Positions 41,923 through 52,956 are shown, counted from the stretch's first letter. The stretch: 64,000 nt of DNA from Halomonas halocynthiae DSM 14573 (GCF_000425725.1 NZ_KE384440.1:318317-382316), one strand, 5' to 3'. The notes: generated by a model from the sequence alone, not told the origin. Numbers and translations are program-made.

Positions 41923-41970
41923 CCCAGTGATGGTGGCTGTTGTCAGATGCTGCTGGTCACTGGGTATTTT
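41923..41970 (+). terminator. Attenuator-like hairpin between glxR and glycerate kinase
   Basis: CCCAGTGA (41923-41930) pairs with TCACTGGG (41957-41964), followed by TATTTTATT. The 26-nt loop makes it weak; transcription probably reads partly through to the kinase. A smaller hairpin CCTGCT-gaa-AGCAGG lies at 41865-41879. Confidence 0.5.
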
Positions 41971-41999
41971 ATTAAGGCGCTTTATTTAAGGAGCACTCC

Positions 42000-43346
42000 A
42001 TGAGTCAGTCTCCCATGAATGGGCATTTCTCTCAGTTTGATGCCTCTGTCGCTGATGACCCCGTAGCGGTGCGTGACTGGTTGGTTAAGCTAAGCGAGGC
42101 CGGTGTGCGTGCCGTGCATCCTGATACGTTGTTACCTGACCAGTTGCCTCAGCCCCCGCGGGGCCGCACCTTAGTGGTTGGTGCTGGCAAGGCTGCTGCC
42201 GCCATGGCCGCTGCTCTGGAGCGTGCCTGGCAGATGAGTCAGCCTGATGCACCCTTATCTGGCCTGGTTGTCACCCGTTATGGCCATGGCCCTCAGCATG
42301 CGGCAGACTGCCAGCGCATTGAGGTATTGGAAGCCTCACACCCCATGCCTGATAACCTCAGTGAGCGCGCCGCCAAGCGCATGCTTGAAGCCGTTGATGG
42401 GCTGAGCGAAGATGATTTAGTGATTGCGCTGATCTCCGGCGGAGGGTCGGCGTTAATGACGCTGCCTGCTGACGGTGTGAGCCTGTCTGAGAAGCAGAGT
42501 ATCAACCACCATTTATTGCGTAGTGGTGCGCCTATCCGTGACATTAATACCGTGCGCCGGCATCTGTCAGCGATTAAGGGAGGACGCCTTGCTGCGGCTG
42601 CGCATCCTGCACGAGTGCTGACCTGGCTGATTTCTGATGTGCCCGGAGATGAGGCGTCATTGATTGCTTCAGGGCCGACACTGGCTGATTCAAGTACCCC
42701 TCAGCAGGCACTGGAGATTCTCGAGAGTTACTCGCTTCCGGTGTCTGATGATGTGCGTCACCATCTCGCTAATAGTTGTGACTGGCCGACGCCGGATGCC
42801 CCTGAATTTGCGCGTGACCAGCAAGTGATGCTGGCGCGGGCTAAAGAGGCGATGTTAGCTGCCAGGGCGTTTGCTGAGTCTTACGGTGTCACTGTTGACT
42901 ATCTGGGTGATGATCTGGAAGGTGAGGCGCGAGAGCTTGGTCGCCGCCATGCTCGGTTAGCGCTTGAGCATCAACGCAAGCTTTCCTCGCCGTTGTTGAT
43001 TTTGTCGGGCGGTGAAACCAGCGTTACGGTAGTCGGTGATGGACGCGGCGGACGAAATGTAGAATATCTGCTGGGTGTCTTCGACGAGCTGAAAGGCGCA
43101 TCGAATATTTATGCACTAGCTATTGATACCGATGGTATTGATGGCAGTGAAGACAATGCGGGGGCGGTGTTTGGGCCTGAACAGGCTCGGCAGGCGACAA
43201 AAAAAGGATTGGATGCTGAAACCTATCTGTTACGCAATGACGCGTATACTTTCTTTTCGGCGCTGGACGCGCTATTGGTCACTGGACCTACGCGTACCAA
43301 TGTCAACGACTTACGAGCCATTTTAGTGTTACCGAGGACGCCATGA
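42000..43346 (+). CDS. Glycerate 2-kinase (MOFRL family)
   Basis: 448 aa. DUF4147 N-terminal domain with VVGAGKAAAAMAAALE, then ISGGGSALMTLPADGVSL and C-terminal MOFRL motif region IDTDGIDGSEDNAGA and TGPTRTNVNDL. Older databases call this family hydroxypyruvate reductase; biochemically characterised bacterial members phosphorylate D-glycerate to 2-phosphoglycerate. AAGGAG precedes ATG 42000. Overlaps pyk by four bases. Confidence 0.93.
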   Translation: MSQSPMNGHFSQFDASVADDPVAVRDWLVKLSEAGVRAVHPDTLLPDQLPQPPRGRTLVVGAGKAAAAMAAALERAWQMSQPDAPLSGLVVTRYGHGPQHAADCQRIEVLEASHPMPDNLSERAAKRMLEAVDGLSEDDLVIALISGGGSALMTLPADGVSLSEKQSINHHLLRSGAPIRDINTVRRHLSAIKGGRLAAAAHPARVLTWLISDVPGDEASLIASGPTLADSSTPQQALEILESYSLPVSDDVRHHLANSCDWPTPDAPEFARDQQVMLARAKEAMLAARAFAESYGVTVDYLGDDLEGEARELGRRHARLALEHQRKLSSPLLILSGGETSVTVVGDGRGGRNVEYLLGVFDELKGASNIYALAIDTDGIDGSEDNAGAVFGPEQARQATKKGLDAETYLLRNDAYTFFSALDALLVTGPTRTNVNDLRAILVLPRTP

Positions 43347-44824
43347 AAAAGTCAGTCTTTACCCCGACACCTTCAACCCACACTCCCCTGCGACGCACCA
43401 AGATCGTTGCTACCCTCGGCCCAGCCAGTGACAGGGATGGGGTGTTGGAAAAGATGATTGCCGCCGGGGTTGATGTGGTGCGCCTTAACTTTTCCCATGG
43501 TGAGCCGGATGATCATCGCCGCCGGCTGCAACAGGTGCGTGACATTGCTGACCGTATGGGACGTAGTGTTGCGGCCCTTGGCGACCTTCAGGGGCCGAAA
43601 ATCCGTATCGCGCGCTTTGCTGAAGGCCCGATAGAGCTCGCCATTGGTGACCGCTTCGTGCTTGATATCTCATTGGACAGCAACGCCGGCAATATTGAGC
43701 GAGTCGGTTGCGATTACGAGACGTTAGCCGACGATGTACAGGCAAAAGATCGGTTATTACTCGATGATGGCCGGGTCGTACTGGATGTCGACCGCGTTGA
43801 AGGCAGTGAGATTCATACCACGGTAGTGGTCGGGGGCACGCTGTCTAACAACAAAGGAATTAATAAGCAGGGCGGCGGGCTGTCTGCACCGGCCTTGACC
43901 GAAAAAGATAAGCAAGATCTGAAAACTGCGATTGATATCGGTGTTGATTATGTCGCCGTTTCTTTCCCGCGTTCGGCAGAAGACATGCACGAAGCGCGTC
44001 GCTTGCTGGGTGAAGCCGGTGCTGAAATCGGCCTGGTTGCCAAGCTGGAGCGTGCCGAAGCGGTGGCCGATGATGAAACGCTAGATGCCATCATCAAGGC
44101 TAGCGAAGCGGTCATGGTGGCACGCGGCGATCTAGGGGTAGAAATTGGTGATGAGAAGCTGATTGGCACTCAGAAACGTATTATCAAGCATGCTCGCTCA
44201 CTGGATCGTGCGGTGATTACCGCGACCCAAATGATGGAGTCAATGATTGAGTCTCCGTTGCCGACACGCGCTGAGGTGTTTGATGTCGCCAATGCGGTGC
44301 TTGATGCCACTGATGCGGTGATGCTCTCTGCTGAAACAGCTGCTGGCGAGTACCCAGTAGAAACCGTTGAGGCCATGGCTCGTGTCTGTTTGGGGGCAGA
44401 GCGCGAGCGTGTGGCGCAGTCGTCAGAGCATCGTATTCATGAAGAGTTTTTACGTGCTGATGAGACCATTGCGCTATCAGCCATGTATGCGGCCAATCAT
44501 ATGCGCGGTGTCGTGGCCATTGCCTGTATGACTGCGACTGGCTACACCCCGTTAATTGCGTCGCGCATCCGCTCTGGCCTGCCGATTATTGGTCTGGCCC
44601 ATAATCCCATCGCGCAGCGTCGCATGGCGTTGTATCGCGGTGTTATTTCGCTGCCTTTTGATACCAGCAAAATGGAACCCGGCGAGGTGGACCAAGAAGC
44701 CATGACGTTACTGGCCAAGCACAGCATTACTGCACTGGGTGACCATGTGATTTTGACCCGTGGTGATCACATGAATGCACATGGCGGTACTAACACGCTC
44801 AAAGTATTCAAGGTTCAGCAGTAA
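43343..44824 (+). CDS. pyk: Pyruvate kinase
   Basis: 493 aa, typical length. RRTKIVATLGPASD, GLRVVRLNFSHG-type VVRLNFSHGEPDDH, signature IDIGVDYVAVSFPRS, VMVARGDLGVEIG and ATQMMESMIESPLPTRAE are intact. It completes the path from 2-phosphoglycerate (with enolase elsewhere) to pyruvate. ATGA overlap with the glycerate kinase shows it belongs to the same operon, as in other bacteria with pyk linked to the glyoxylate pathway; this may be a second, pathway-linked isozyme. Confidence 0.96.
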   Translation: MKKSVFTPTPSTHTPLRRTKIVATLGPASDRDGVLEKMIAAGVDVVRLNFSHGEPDDHRRRLQQVRDIADRMGRSVAALGDLQGPKIRIARFAEGPIELAIGDRFVLDISLDSNAGNIERVGCDYETLADDVQAKDRLLLDDGRVVLDVDRVEGSEIHTTVVVGGTLSNNKGINKQGGGLSAPALTEKDKQDLKTAIDIGVDYVAVSFPRSAEDMHEARRLLGEAGAEIGLVAKLERAEAVADDETLDAIIKASEAVMVARGDLGVEIGDEKLIGTQKRIIKHARSLDRAVITATQMMESMIESPLPTRAEVFDVANAVLDATDAVMLSAETAAGEYPVETVEAMARVCLGAERERVAQSSEHRIHEEFLRADETIALSAMYAANHMRGVVAIACMTATGYTPLIASRIRSGLPIIGLAHNPIAQRRMALYRGVISLPFDTSKMEPGEVDQEAMTLLAKHSITALGDHVILTRGDHMNAHGGTNTLKVFKVQQ

Positions 44825-44853
44825 GCTGCAAATAGAAGCCGCCGACGCTACAG

Positions 44854-44863
44854 CGGTATACAG
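44854..44863. promoter_or_regulatory. GTATAC-core site before second GntR/FCD gene
   Basis: CGGTATACAG shares the GTATAC core and inverted halves with the purine-regulon sites and lies 89 bp before the paralogous regulator. Confidence 0.4.
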
Positions 44864-44951
44864 TGGTATGTACTATAAATAGGGCGAATTGTAGCCAGTT
44901 GGGTCGAAACGTGCGAAGGTTCAGAAAACTCGATATCTGGAGCTTTTCAGG

Positions 44952-45668
44952 ATGATGCATGCTTGGCCCTCTGGCTTCACTACGAAACGTAAGGATGGTG
45001 AACGCATTACCGATCAGGAGATCGTGGAGCAAGTCCGCCATGCGGTATTAATGCAGCGTTTGCCACCGGGGACGCGGTTGCCCGAGGTCACGTTGTGTGA
45101 AGTGTTTGGTGTTAGCCGCTCTGTGGTGCGCAAGGCACTCACGCGGCTGGCTTCCAATTATGTCGTTGACCAGCGGCCTAATCAGGTATGCCGAGTGAGA
45201 GCGCCTGGCATTGAAGAAACGCGCGAGACATTTGATGCACGGCGGCTGATAGAGGGGGAGGTGGTGACACTCCTGGCGGGAACATTGCCCGTAGATGCGA
45301 TGGTCGAGCTTGAGCGCCTAGTACAGCTTGAGATTGACGCCTTTGAGCGTGGTGATGAAAGTGCGCGTATTGAGCATTCCTTAAGCTTACATTTCAAACT
45401 TGCCGAGTGCTCTGTGAACCGAGTGCTGGGTAATATGCTGACCGATTTGGTCTTGAGAACCTCCATTGTTGTCGCTTTGTATAAGCAGGCTGGTTCCTGC
45501 TATCTACCTGGCGACCATGACAATTTGCTGGCTCAGCTCAAGAAGGGGGATGCTCAGGAAGCACGTGCCAGCCTGTATCGCCACCTTGATAGCCTTGAAG
45601 CCTTACTTGAATTAAGTGCGGAAGAATCTGCGATTGACCTTAAATCGATCCTAGGGCAACAGGCGTAA
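44952..45668 (+). CDS. GntR family (FadR/FCD) regulator, paralogue of the purine-cluster GntR
   Basis: 238 aa. Winged HTH LPPGTRLPEVTLCEVFGVSRSVVRKA and FCD domain with LHFKLAECSVNRVLGN and GDHDNLLAQLKKGDAQEAR. Its C-terminus, including the GDHDNL and HLDSLEALLEL segments, parallels the regulator at 24679 (SHDHDDL, HLDAIEASLSI), so the two are paralogues. The recognition helix FGVSRSVVRKAL differs only modestly from FGVSRTGIRKIL. Immediately downstream of pyk, so it may govern the glyoxylate operon or the following genes. Start ATG 44952 or the adjacent 44955. Confidence 0.87.
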   Translation: MMHAWPSGFTTKRKDGERITDQEIVEQVRHAVLMQRLPPGTRLPEVTLCEVFGVSRSVVRKALTRLASNYVVDQRPNQVCRVRAPGIEETRETFDARRLIEGEVVTLLAGTLPVDAMVELERLVQLEIDAFERGDESARIEHSLSLHFKLAECSVNRVLGNMLTDLVLRTSIVVALYKQAGSCYLPGDHDNLLAQLKKGDAQEARASLYRHLDSLEALLELSAEESAIDLKSILGQQA

Positions 45669-45714
45669 AAAGTACGCGCAGCTTTAGAAAGCACTCGCAC
45701 TACGTTGGGGAGAC

Positions 45715-46269
45715 ATGCGTGTGGAATACATGGATGAAATGAGTCGCCGTCGTCTTTTGCAAGGCATGCTGGCGCTACCGCTGGTGACATTATTGCCTAT
45801 TAGCACCCAGCTGCTGGCGGATGATGTCGCTAACACGAATAACCCAGAAAAAACCCATACTGTTACGCTGCACGGTAACCAGGGGCCGCAGCGTCTTAAT
45901 GCTGAGCTTGCCATCAGTGATGAACAACGACGCCACGGACTCATGGATCGTAAATCACTGGGTGAAGACGCGGGAATGCTGTTTGTTTATTCGCGGTTGG
46001 TGACGGGGGGCTTTTGGATGTACCGCACACACATTCCACTGGATATCGCCTTTATTGGTGATGATGGTCGAATTAGTGAAATCCGCCACATGCAACCCTG
46101 CGTCAGCAGCTCTGCTCAAGCCTGCCCGATCACTCAACCCAAGGTGAGTTATCGAGCGGCTTTGGAGGTCAATGCGGGGTATTTTGCAGCGCGCGGTATC
46201 CGTGTGGGGGACTGCGTTAGCTGGCCTGGTGATAAAGGCGGCCAGTGCCAGCCTGAAACGCAGAGCTGA
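45715..46269 (+). CDS. Exported DUF192 protein
   Basis: 184 aa. N-terminus contains the twin-arginine-like MSRRRLLQGMLALPLVTLLPI, so export by Tat or Sec is likely, then a DUF192 domain with the hallmarks RRHGLMDRKSLGEDAGMLF, FWMYRTHIPLDIAFI and CVSSSAQACP. Function of the family is unknown; fold is a small beta barrel. Start at ATG 45715 just after GGGGAG; ATG at 45730 or 45739 would put the Arg pair closer to the N-terminus and cannot be excluded. 46 bp after the GntR gene. Confidence 0.83.
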   Translation: MRVEYMDEMSRRRLLQGMLALPLVTLLPISTQLLADDVANTNNPEKTHTVTLHGNQGPQRLNAELAISDEQRRHGLMDRKSLGEDAGMLFVYSRLVTGGFWMYRTHIPLDIAFIGDDGRISEIRHMQPCVSSSAQACPITQPKVSYRAALEVNAGYFAARGIRVGDCVSWPGDKGGQCQPETQS

Positions 46270-46296
46270 AGTGTTTCATGTGCCGCGTCACTCTTT

Positions 46297-47175
46297 CTAA
46301 AGCGAGCCGGTATCTTGGCTCGCGGTGCATTTTTTTCTGCGCTGGATCACGATAAACCCAATACCCGCCACTACCAAGCCGCCGCCGATCAGCTTGTGTG
46401 GCCCCAGTGGATCGTCCATCAGCAGTACCCCGAGAACGACAGCCAACACAGGCACCAGTAGCATCATTGGTACAACACGACTGACTGGGTGGCGGTGCAA
46501 CAGCCCATACCAAATGCCGTAAGCCACGATAGACGACATGACCGCTGTATAGAGCACGGCGCTCCAAGCAAGCCAGCTTGCAGAGGTTATTGCTTGCCAT
46601 TGCCCCTGTTCAAACCACCAAGAACCCAGCGCCACCTGTGGCGTAGCAAATAGCGCTACCCAGCCGGCCAACGCCATGGGCGAGATAGCCGGCCCGCGTT
46701 TGATTAACAGTTGCGACGATGCCCAAGCTAATGCGCTGGTCAGCAAAATGGCGGTGGGCAGGGGGGCGGGCAAGGTTGGGCCACCAGCCAGCACAATAAC
46801 GCCAGCAAATGAGAGCAACAGACCGGCTAAGCGCTTCATACCTAAGTCTTCTTTAAGTAGAAGTACCGCCAGCAAAGTCGCAAAGGGCGTGCCCATTTGC
46901 ACTAAAATAGCGCCGGTGCCCGCCTCGGCCTGCCCAAGGCCAATGAACAGCAAGGCGAAGTGTAGGGTGCCAAAGGTCACTGACAGCAGCAGCAGAAAAG
47001 GCAACTGGTGACGTGCTACAGGGTAGAAGGGCACCAGTAGCACTGCAACCAGCGCAAAGCGCAGAGTGATCAGCATCAGCGGTGGAATTTCAGCAACCCC
47101 CACTTTGATGACAATAATGTTTAGTGCCCAGATAAGCACTACGGTCAGGGCAAGTGCTAGGTCGCGAAGTGGCAA
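46297..47175 (-). CDS. EamA/DMT family transporter
   Basis: 292 aa, ten predicted helices in two EamA repeats (residues about 5-135 and 150-280), inner membrane, metabolite exporter family. Start called at TTG ending at 47175 because a perfect AGGAGG (47180-47185) precedes it by 4 bases and the protein then begins at the first helix; the ATG at 47238 would add 21 polar residues with no binding site. Substrate unknown. The 3' end contains GCGAGCC/GGCTCGC (46302-46323) followed by T7 on the plus strand, which may terminate the DUF192 gene. Confidence 0.85.
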   Translation of the reverse strand: MPLRDLALALTVVLIWALNIIVIKVGVAEIPPLMLITLRFALVAVLLVPFYPVARHQLPFLLLLSVTFGTLHFALLFIGLGQAEAGTGAILVQMGTPFATLLAVLLLKEDLGMKRLAGLLLSFAGVIVLAGGPTLPAPLPTAILLTSALAWASSQLLIKRGPAISPMALAGWVALFATPQVALGSWWFEQGQWQAITSASWLAWSAVLYTAVMSSIVAYGIWYGLLHRHPVSRVVPMMLLVPVLAVVLGVLLMDDPLGPHKLIGGGLVVAGIGFIVIQRRKKCTASQDTGSL

Positions 47176-47387
47176 GGTGCCTCCTGTATTCAGCCGTTGA
47201 AGGGCAGAGCTATGCCCAATGAATGTGAACCAATACAACTAAGATCAACTTGTGGTGCGCTCAGTGAGGCGTCATATTTGTCTGCCACGTACGTTACGTT
47301 CTGCACTGGGTGCTAGCTTTGGGCTTTTGTAATAAGAGAGCTAAAGCCATGACAGGGCAGACCACAAACCATGCCAAGGATTATTTC

Positions 47388-48395
47388 ATGACATCGAAAA
47401 AGCAGTTTACACGTATTGCCGTAGGCTTGGCGGGTGCTGTTTTATTGAGCTCCGCTGTTGCGGCTCAAGCTCGCGAGTTATCTGTTTCTACGGTTCTCTC
47501 AGACGCTTTCCCTTGGGGGCAAGCCGCTGAAAAGTGGGCCGAACTGGTAGAAGAGCGCTCAGGTGGTGAGCTGACGCTGCGCGTGTACCCTAACGCCCAG
47601 CTGGTGAGTGGCGACCAGACCCGTGAGTTCTCAGCCATGCGCTCAGGCATTATCGACCTGGCTGTTGGCTCTACGATCAACTGGTCGCCTCAAGTGCCAG
47701 AGCTTAACCTGTTTTCGTTGCCATTTTTCTTGTCTGATGTTGCTCAGGTTGATGCAGTGACCAGTGGTGAAGCGGGCGAGTTACTGTTTCAAGCCATTGA
47801 AGATAAAGGAGTGATTCCGCTGGCATGGGGAGAAAATGGTTTTCGTCAGTTATCTAACTCCAGCGCCGCTATTGAGGCACCGGACGACGTAGCAGGGCTG
47901 AAAATTCGCGTGGTAGGGTCGCCGTTGTTCCAAGACACTTTCACCGCACTTGGTGCCAACCCAACCCAGATGAGCTGGGCTGATGCCAAGCCGGCACTGA
48001 CCACCGGCGCCGTAGATGGCCAAGAGAACCCGTTATCGGTGTTTGACGTGGCACGTATTGATCAAGTCGGTCAGGAACATTTGACCTTGTGGAACTACAT
48101 GAATGATCCGCTAGTATTCGCTGCTAACCCTCAGGTATGGGGCTCGCTGTCTGCAGACGACCAGCAGATGCTGCGTGACACGGCGATTGAAGCTGGCGCC
48201 TGGGAAATTGCCAAAACCCGTGAAGAAGAGTCTGCTCGGCTGGATGCTATCCGTGAGCGCGGTGTGACGGTGACTGAACTGTCTGAAGATCAATACCAGG
48301 CATTTGTTGAAGCGACGCTCAGTGTGCACGAAGAGTGGGTACCGAAGATTGGTGAGCCTGTTGTTGAGGCCGCACGTCGCGATATCGGCAAGTAA
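47388..48395 (+). CDS. TRAP transporter DctP-type periplasmic binding protein
   Basis: 335 aa. Signal peptide KQFTRIAVGLAGAVLLSSAV with cleavage after AQA near residue 27. DctP landmarks: RVYPNAQLVSGDQTREFSAM, GLKIRVVGSPLFQDTFTALGANPTQMSW and AVDGQENPLSVF; the Arg in LKIRVV binds the ligand carboxylate. Start at ATG 47388 after AAGGA. Ligand unknown. First gene of a complete TRAP operon; divergent from the EamA gene. Confidence 0.92.
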   Translation: MTSKKQFTRIAVGLAGAVLLSSAVAAQARELSVSTVLSDAFPWGQAAEKWAELVEERSGGELTLRVYPNAQLVSGDQTREFSAMRSGIIDLAVGSTINWSPQVPELNLFSLPFFLSDVAQVDAVTSGEAGELLFQAIEDKGVIPLAWGENGFRQLSNSSAAIEAPDDVAGLKIRVVGSPLFQDTFTALGANPTQMSWADAKPALTTGAVDGQENPLSVFDVARIDQVGQEHLTLWNYMNDPLVFAANPQVWGSLSADDQQMLRDTAIEAGAWEIAKTREEESARLDAIRERGVTVTELSEDQYQAFVEATLSVHEEWVPKIGEPVVEAARRDIGK

Positions 48396-48422
48396 TAACC
48401 TGAGGTTTTGTAGTGACAGAGT

Positions 48423-48461
48423 GCTGTGCTCGGTGCGTTATTCTGTAGCGCCTGGCACAGC
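48423..48461 (+). other. Intercistronic hairpin between dctP and dctQ (second TRAP operon)
   Basis: GCTGTGC (48423-48429) with GCACAGC (48455-48461), 7 bp and 25-nt loop, without a T run. In the same place as the hairpin of the first TRAP operon. Confidence 0.45.
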
Positions 48462-48510
48462 CGCTGAAAATCACAGACCCGCTATCTGAATATCTTTGGA
48501 ATACCCCTCC

Positions 48511-48987
48511 ATGAAACGCCCTGATGCAAGATTCGAGCGTGTGCTGGCTTCGTTAGCACTGCTTCTGGTCGGTCTGATCAGCCTAGCGAACGTTATTGTT
48601 CGTTACCTGACAGATGCTTCTTTTGCCTTTACTGAAGAGTTTTCTGTGTTTCTGCTGGTGCTGCTGACCTTTGCTGGCGCATCAGTCGCGTTGCGGCAGC
48701 AACGCCATATTCGCATTAGTTTTTTGGAGCACTGGTTGTCGCGAGGACCGCGCCGCGTGTTGGTCGTAGTTCAGTCGTTGTGCGGCGCGATAGTGCTTGG
48801 TCTGATTGTATGGTTTGGCGGCCTATTGGCCTGGCAAGAATACCAGTGGGAAACCTTGTCGCCGGGGTTAGGCTTGCCTCAGTGGGTGTATCTCATTTGG
48901 CTGCCCGCCCTATGCGCGATAATGCTGCTGCGTCAATTACAAACCCTGCGCGACCGGCTGCGAGAAGGAGACGACGATGAGTCCTGA
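48511..48987 (+). CDS. TRAP transporter small permease (DctQ)
   Basis: 158 aa with four helices; NVIVRYLTDASFAFTEEFSVF and RQQRHIRISFLEHWL match DctQ. ATG 48511 chosen over the TTG five codons earlier; TTTGGA is the nearest binding-site-like string. Ends with an acidic EGDDDES tail that overlaps the start of dctM by 11 bases. Confidence 0.88.
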   Translation: MKRPDARFERVLASLALLLVGLISLANVIVRYLTDASFAFTEEFSVFLLVLLTFAGASVALRQQRHIRISFLEHWLSRGPRRVLVVVQSLCGAIVLGLIVWFGGLLAWQEYQWETLSPGLGLPQWVYLIWLPALCAIMLLRQLQTLRDRLREGDDDES

Positions 48988-50269
48988 TCTATGGATGTTG
49001 CTGTCGTTTGCCGTACTGCTGGTGATCGGTGTGCCAGTGGCGTTTTCACTCGGCTTAGCTGGCGCGGTAGGTATCGTAACGGGGTTGTCACCAGCCATGC
49101 TGGCAACCTTAGGCACTAACACCTACAACAGTGTGGCTAAATACCCGCTGATTGCCATCCCGCTGTTTATTTTGACGGGCTTGGTCTTTGAACGCGCAGG
49201 GGTGGCAGGGCGGCTGGTGCGCTTTGCCCAGGCATTGATCGGCCCTCGGCATGGCGGCCTAGCGATTGTCGCGGTATTGGCATGCATGATCATGGGGGGA
49301 ATGAGCGGCTCGGGGCCGGCAGATGCCGCTGCGGTGGCCATGGTGATGCTGCCGAGTATGACGCGTGCGGGATACCCCAGGCCTTTCACAGCCACGCTGA
49401 TTGCGGCGTCGGCCTCCACAGCGATATTGATTCCGCCATCGGTGGCGCTGATTCTGTATTCCATCGTGGTGCCCGGGGTCGACCTGCGCGCCTTGTTTGC
49501 TGCGGGTTTGTTTCCGGGCATTTTGGCGGGGCTTGCCTTGATGGTGCCAGCTTGGTTGTTGGCGCGTCACTATGGTTGGGAGTCGCCTGACAATACGCCG
49601 CGTCCACCGCTGGGAGAGAGCTTTCGTCAGGCGGTTCCGGCTCTTTTTGCGCCAGTACTCATCCTGGGTGGTTTGCGTACTGGGGTGTTTACGCCCACCG
49701 AGGCTGCGGTCGTTGCGGTTGCCTATGGTGTAGTCGTCGGCCTATGGCTGACGCGTGAACTAAAATGGCGTGACCTGTGGGAGCTGTTAGGCGAAGCCGC
49801 AGTTATCAGCGGTGTGGTTATGTTGATTATTGCACTGGCCGGTATCTTTGCGTGGTCTGGCACTATGCTGGGGGTGTTCCGTCACTTGGGCGAATGGGTC
49901 ATCGGCCTCACCGACAACGGCCTGTTATTGCTATTACTCATTATGCTGGCGGTGCTGGCAGCAGGAATGCTGCTGGATGCCATTTCGATCTATCTAATCC
50001 TGATGCCAATTCTGATTCCAGTCATGCAGCACTTTGGCTGGGACCCAGTGTGGTTTGGCATTTTACTCGCCATGAACATCGCCATCGGCCAGTTCACTCC
50101 GCCAGTCGCGGTGAACCTCATGGTGACGACAGAAGTCGCCAAAGTTCGCCTGGAACAGACTGTGGACTGGGGCCTGGTGTTTGTGTTAGCCATGGCAGCG
50201 GCTTTGGCGCTGGTGGTAATCTTTCCGTCTATTGCCTTGTGGCTGCCAGAGAGGTTGGGGTATCACTAG
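48977..50269 (+). CDS. TRAP transporter large permease (DctM)
   Basis: 430 aa, about 12 helices. FSLGLAGAVGIVTGLSP, AIPLFILTGLVFERAGVAGRL, MGGMSGSGPADAAAVAMVML, STAILIPPSVALILYSIVV and the C-terminal AIGQFTPPVAVNLMV place it in DctM. GAAGGAG precedes ATG 48977, inside the end of dctQ. Followed by a long bidirectional hairpin. Confidence 0.93.
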   Translation: MSPDLWMLLSFAVLLVIGVPVAFSLGLAGAVGIVTGLSPAMLATLGTNTYNSVAKYPLIAIPLFILTGLVFERAGVAGRLVRFAQALIGPRHGGLAIVAVLACMIMGGMSGSGPADAAAVAMVMLPSMTRAGYPRPFTATLIAASASTAILIPPSVALILYSIVVPGVDLRALFAAGLFPGILAGLALMVPAWLLARHYGWESPDNTPRPPLGESFRQAVPALFAPVLILGGLRTGVFTPTEAAVVAVAYGVVVGLWLTRELKWRDLWELLGEAAVISGVVMLIIALAGIFAWSGTMLGVFRHLGEWVIGLTDNGLLLLLLIMLAVLAAGMLLDAISIYLILMPILIPVMQHFGWDPVWFGILLAMNIAIGQFTPPVAVNLMVTTEVAKVRLEQTVDWGLVFVLAMAAALALVVIFPSIALWLPERLGYH

Positions 50270-50290
50270 GCTAACGGCTTGTATATATCA

Positions 50291-50342
50291 TCGCCAATCA
50301 CAGGCGAAATGCGGCATGTTTAGCATTTCGCCTGTGGGGCGA
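50291..50342. terminator. Long bidirectional terminator between TRAP operon and bla
   Basis: A perfect 14-bp stem CACAGGCGAAATGC (50299-50312) with GCATTTCGCCTGTG (50323-50336), extended by an outer TCGCC (50291-50295) / GGCGA (50338-50342) pair. Separates convergent transcripts. Confidence 0.88.
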
Positions 50343-50368
50343 GCGTTATTTGCGTTCAGGCCTTGACC

Positions 50369-51277
50369 TTAATCCTGAGCATCAGCCGTTAGTACGGCGG
50401 TGACGATGGCTGCGCCAATCTCTGCAATCGCGGCATTGCGATCCTCAAAGGAAGCCTCTGTTTCCGTAATATATAGCGTGGCTACCACGGGTTTGCGCTG
50501 TGGTGGCCACAGTAATGCGGCAATAGAGCGTGAGCCATAGCCGCCAGCACCGGTTCGGTCGGCGACAGTCCAGTCATCCGGCACTGACGCACGAAAGAGC
50601 GCATCACCCACTTGATTGTTCGTCAGCCAGTGCTTGAGTTGTTGGCGAGATGCTGGAGAAAGCGCCTCACCTAATACTAACTTTTCAAGATTCATCGCCA
50701 TCGCATTGGGCGTTGTGGTATCACGCTCATCGCCGGGAATCGCTTCGTTTAACTCGGTTTCCCAGCGATCCAGTCGGGTGACGTTATCGCCAATCGAACG
50801 GGCAAACTGGGTGACGGCTTGGGGGCCGCCAATGGCGTCCAGTATGAAGTTTGCCGCCGAATTGTCACTCATTGAGAGCGTCGCTTCACAGAGGGCGGAA
50901 AGCGTCATGCCCTCAGTGCCAACAAATGCCTCTGTGACAGGAGAGTAGCTGACAAGCTCGCTTTCTGTGAAGGTGACTGTCTGCGCTAGCTGCTGTTGGC
51001 CGGTATCGGCTTGCTGAAGTAGCGCAGCGCAGGCCAGCGTTTTGAATGTGCTCGATAGCGGGAAACGGTCGTCAGCGTGGTACTGCCAGTTGCGCTTAGA
51101 CTCTAGGTCATAAACCGCGATACCAACCCGAGCGTTAAGGTTGGCTTCAATCTGTCGCACGCTATTAATTAACTCGTTTTTATCACTGGCGTATAGCGTG
51201 ATAGGCAGTACCAATAAGCACAGCGAAAGGGCGGTGCGTAGTATTTTTTTGCCGTGCGTTAACGGTGAAACAGCCAT
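50369..51277 (-). CDS. bla: Class A beta-lactamase, carbenicillinase (CARB/PSE, RTG) type
   Basis: 302 aa secreted serine beta-lactamase. Signal peptide with [16 protein letters not shown]. Active-site motifs: S70-T-F-K in [11 protein letters not shown]130-D-N in [11 protein letters not shown]166 in RWETELNEA, and at Ambler 234-236 R-T-G in [13 protein letters not shown] instead of K-T-G. Arg234 is the hallmark of carbenicillin-hydrolysing CARB enzymes of the RTG subgroup. The Cys77-Cys123 disulfide is possible (LACAALL, LCEATL). Start at Met ending at 51277, 6 bases after AAGGA. No ampR-like regulator or mobile element is adjacent, suggesting a resident chromosomal gene. Confidence 0.92.
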   Translation of the reverse strand: MAVSPLTHGKKILRTALSLCLLVLPITLYASDKNELINSVRQIEANLNARVGIAVYDLESKRNWQYHADDRFPLSSTFKTLACAALLQQADTGQQQLAQTVTFTESELVSYSPVTEAFVGTEGMTLSALCEATLSMSDNSAANFILDAIGGPQAVTQFARSIGDNVTRLDRWETELNEAIPGDERDTTTPNAMAMNLEKLVLGEALSPASRQQLKHWLTNNQVGDALFRASVPDDWTVADRTGAGGYGSRSIAALLWPPQRKPVVATLYITETEASFEDRNAAIAEIGAAIVTAVLTADAQD

Positions 51278-51398
51278 CAGCATTCCTTAGGTTGATGCCG
51301 CACTCATTGCCTGCGGTCAAGGTATATCAAACATCCAGTTTTCAGTGGCATGGTGACCGGACGCAATGCGTTTAACAACTTTTAACGCTGGCTGCACC

Positions 51399-52947
<1,549 letters not shown>

Positions 52948-52956
52948 GGACCAGAC

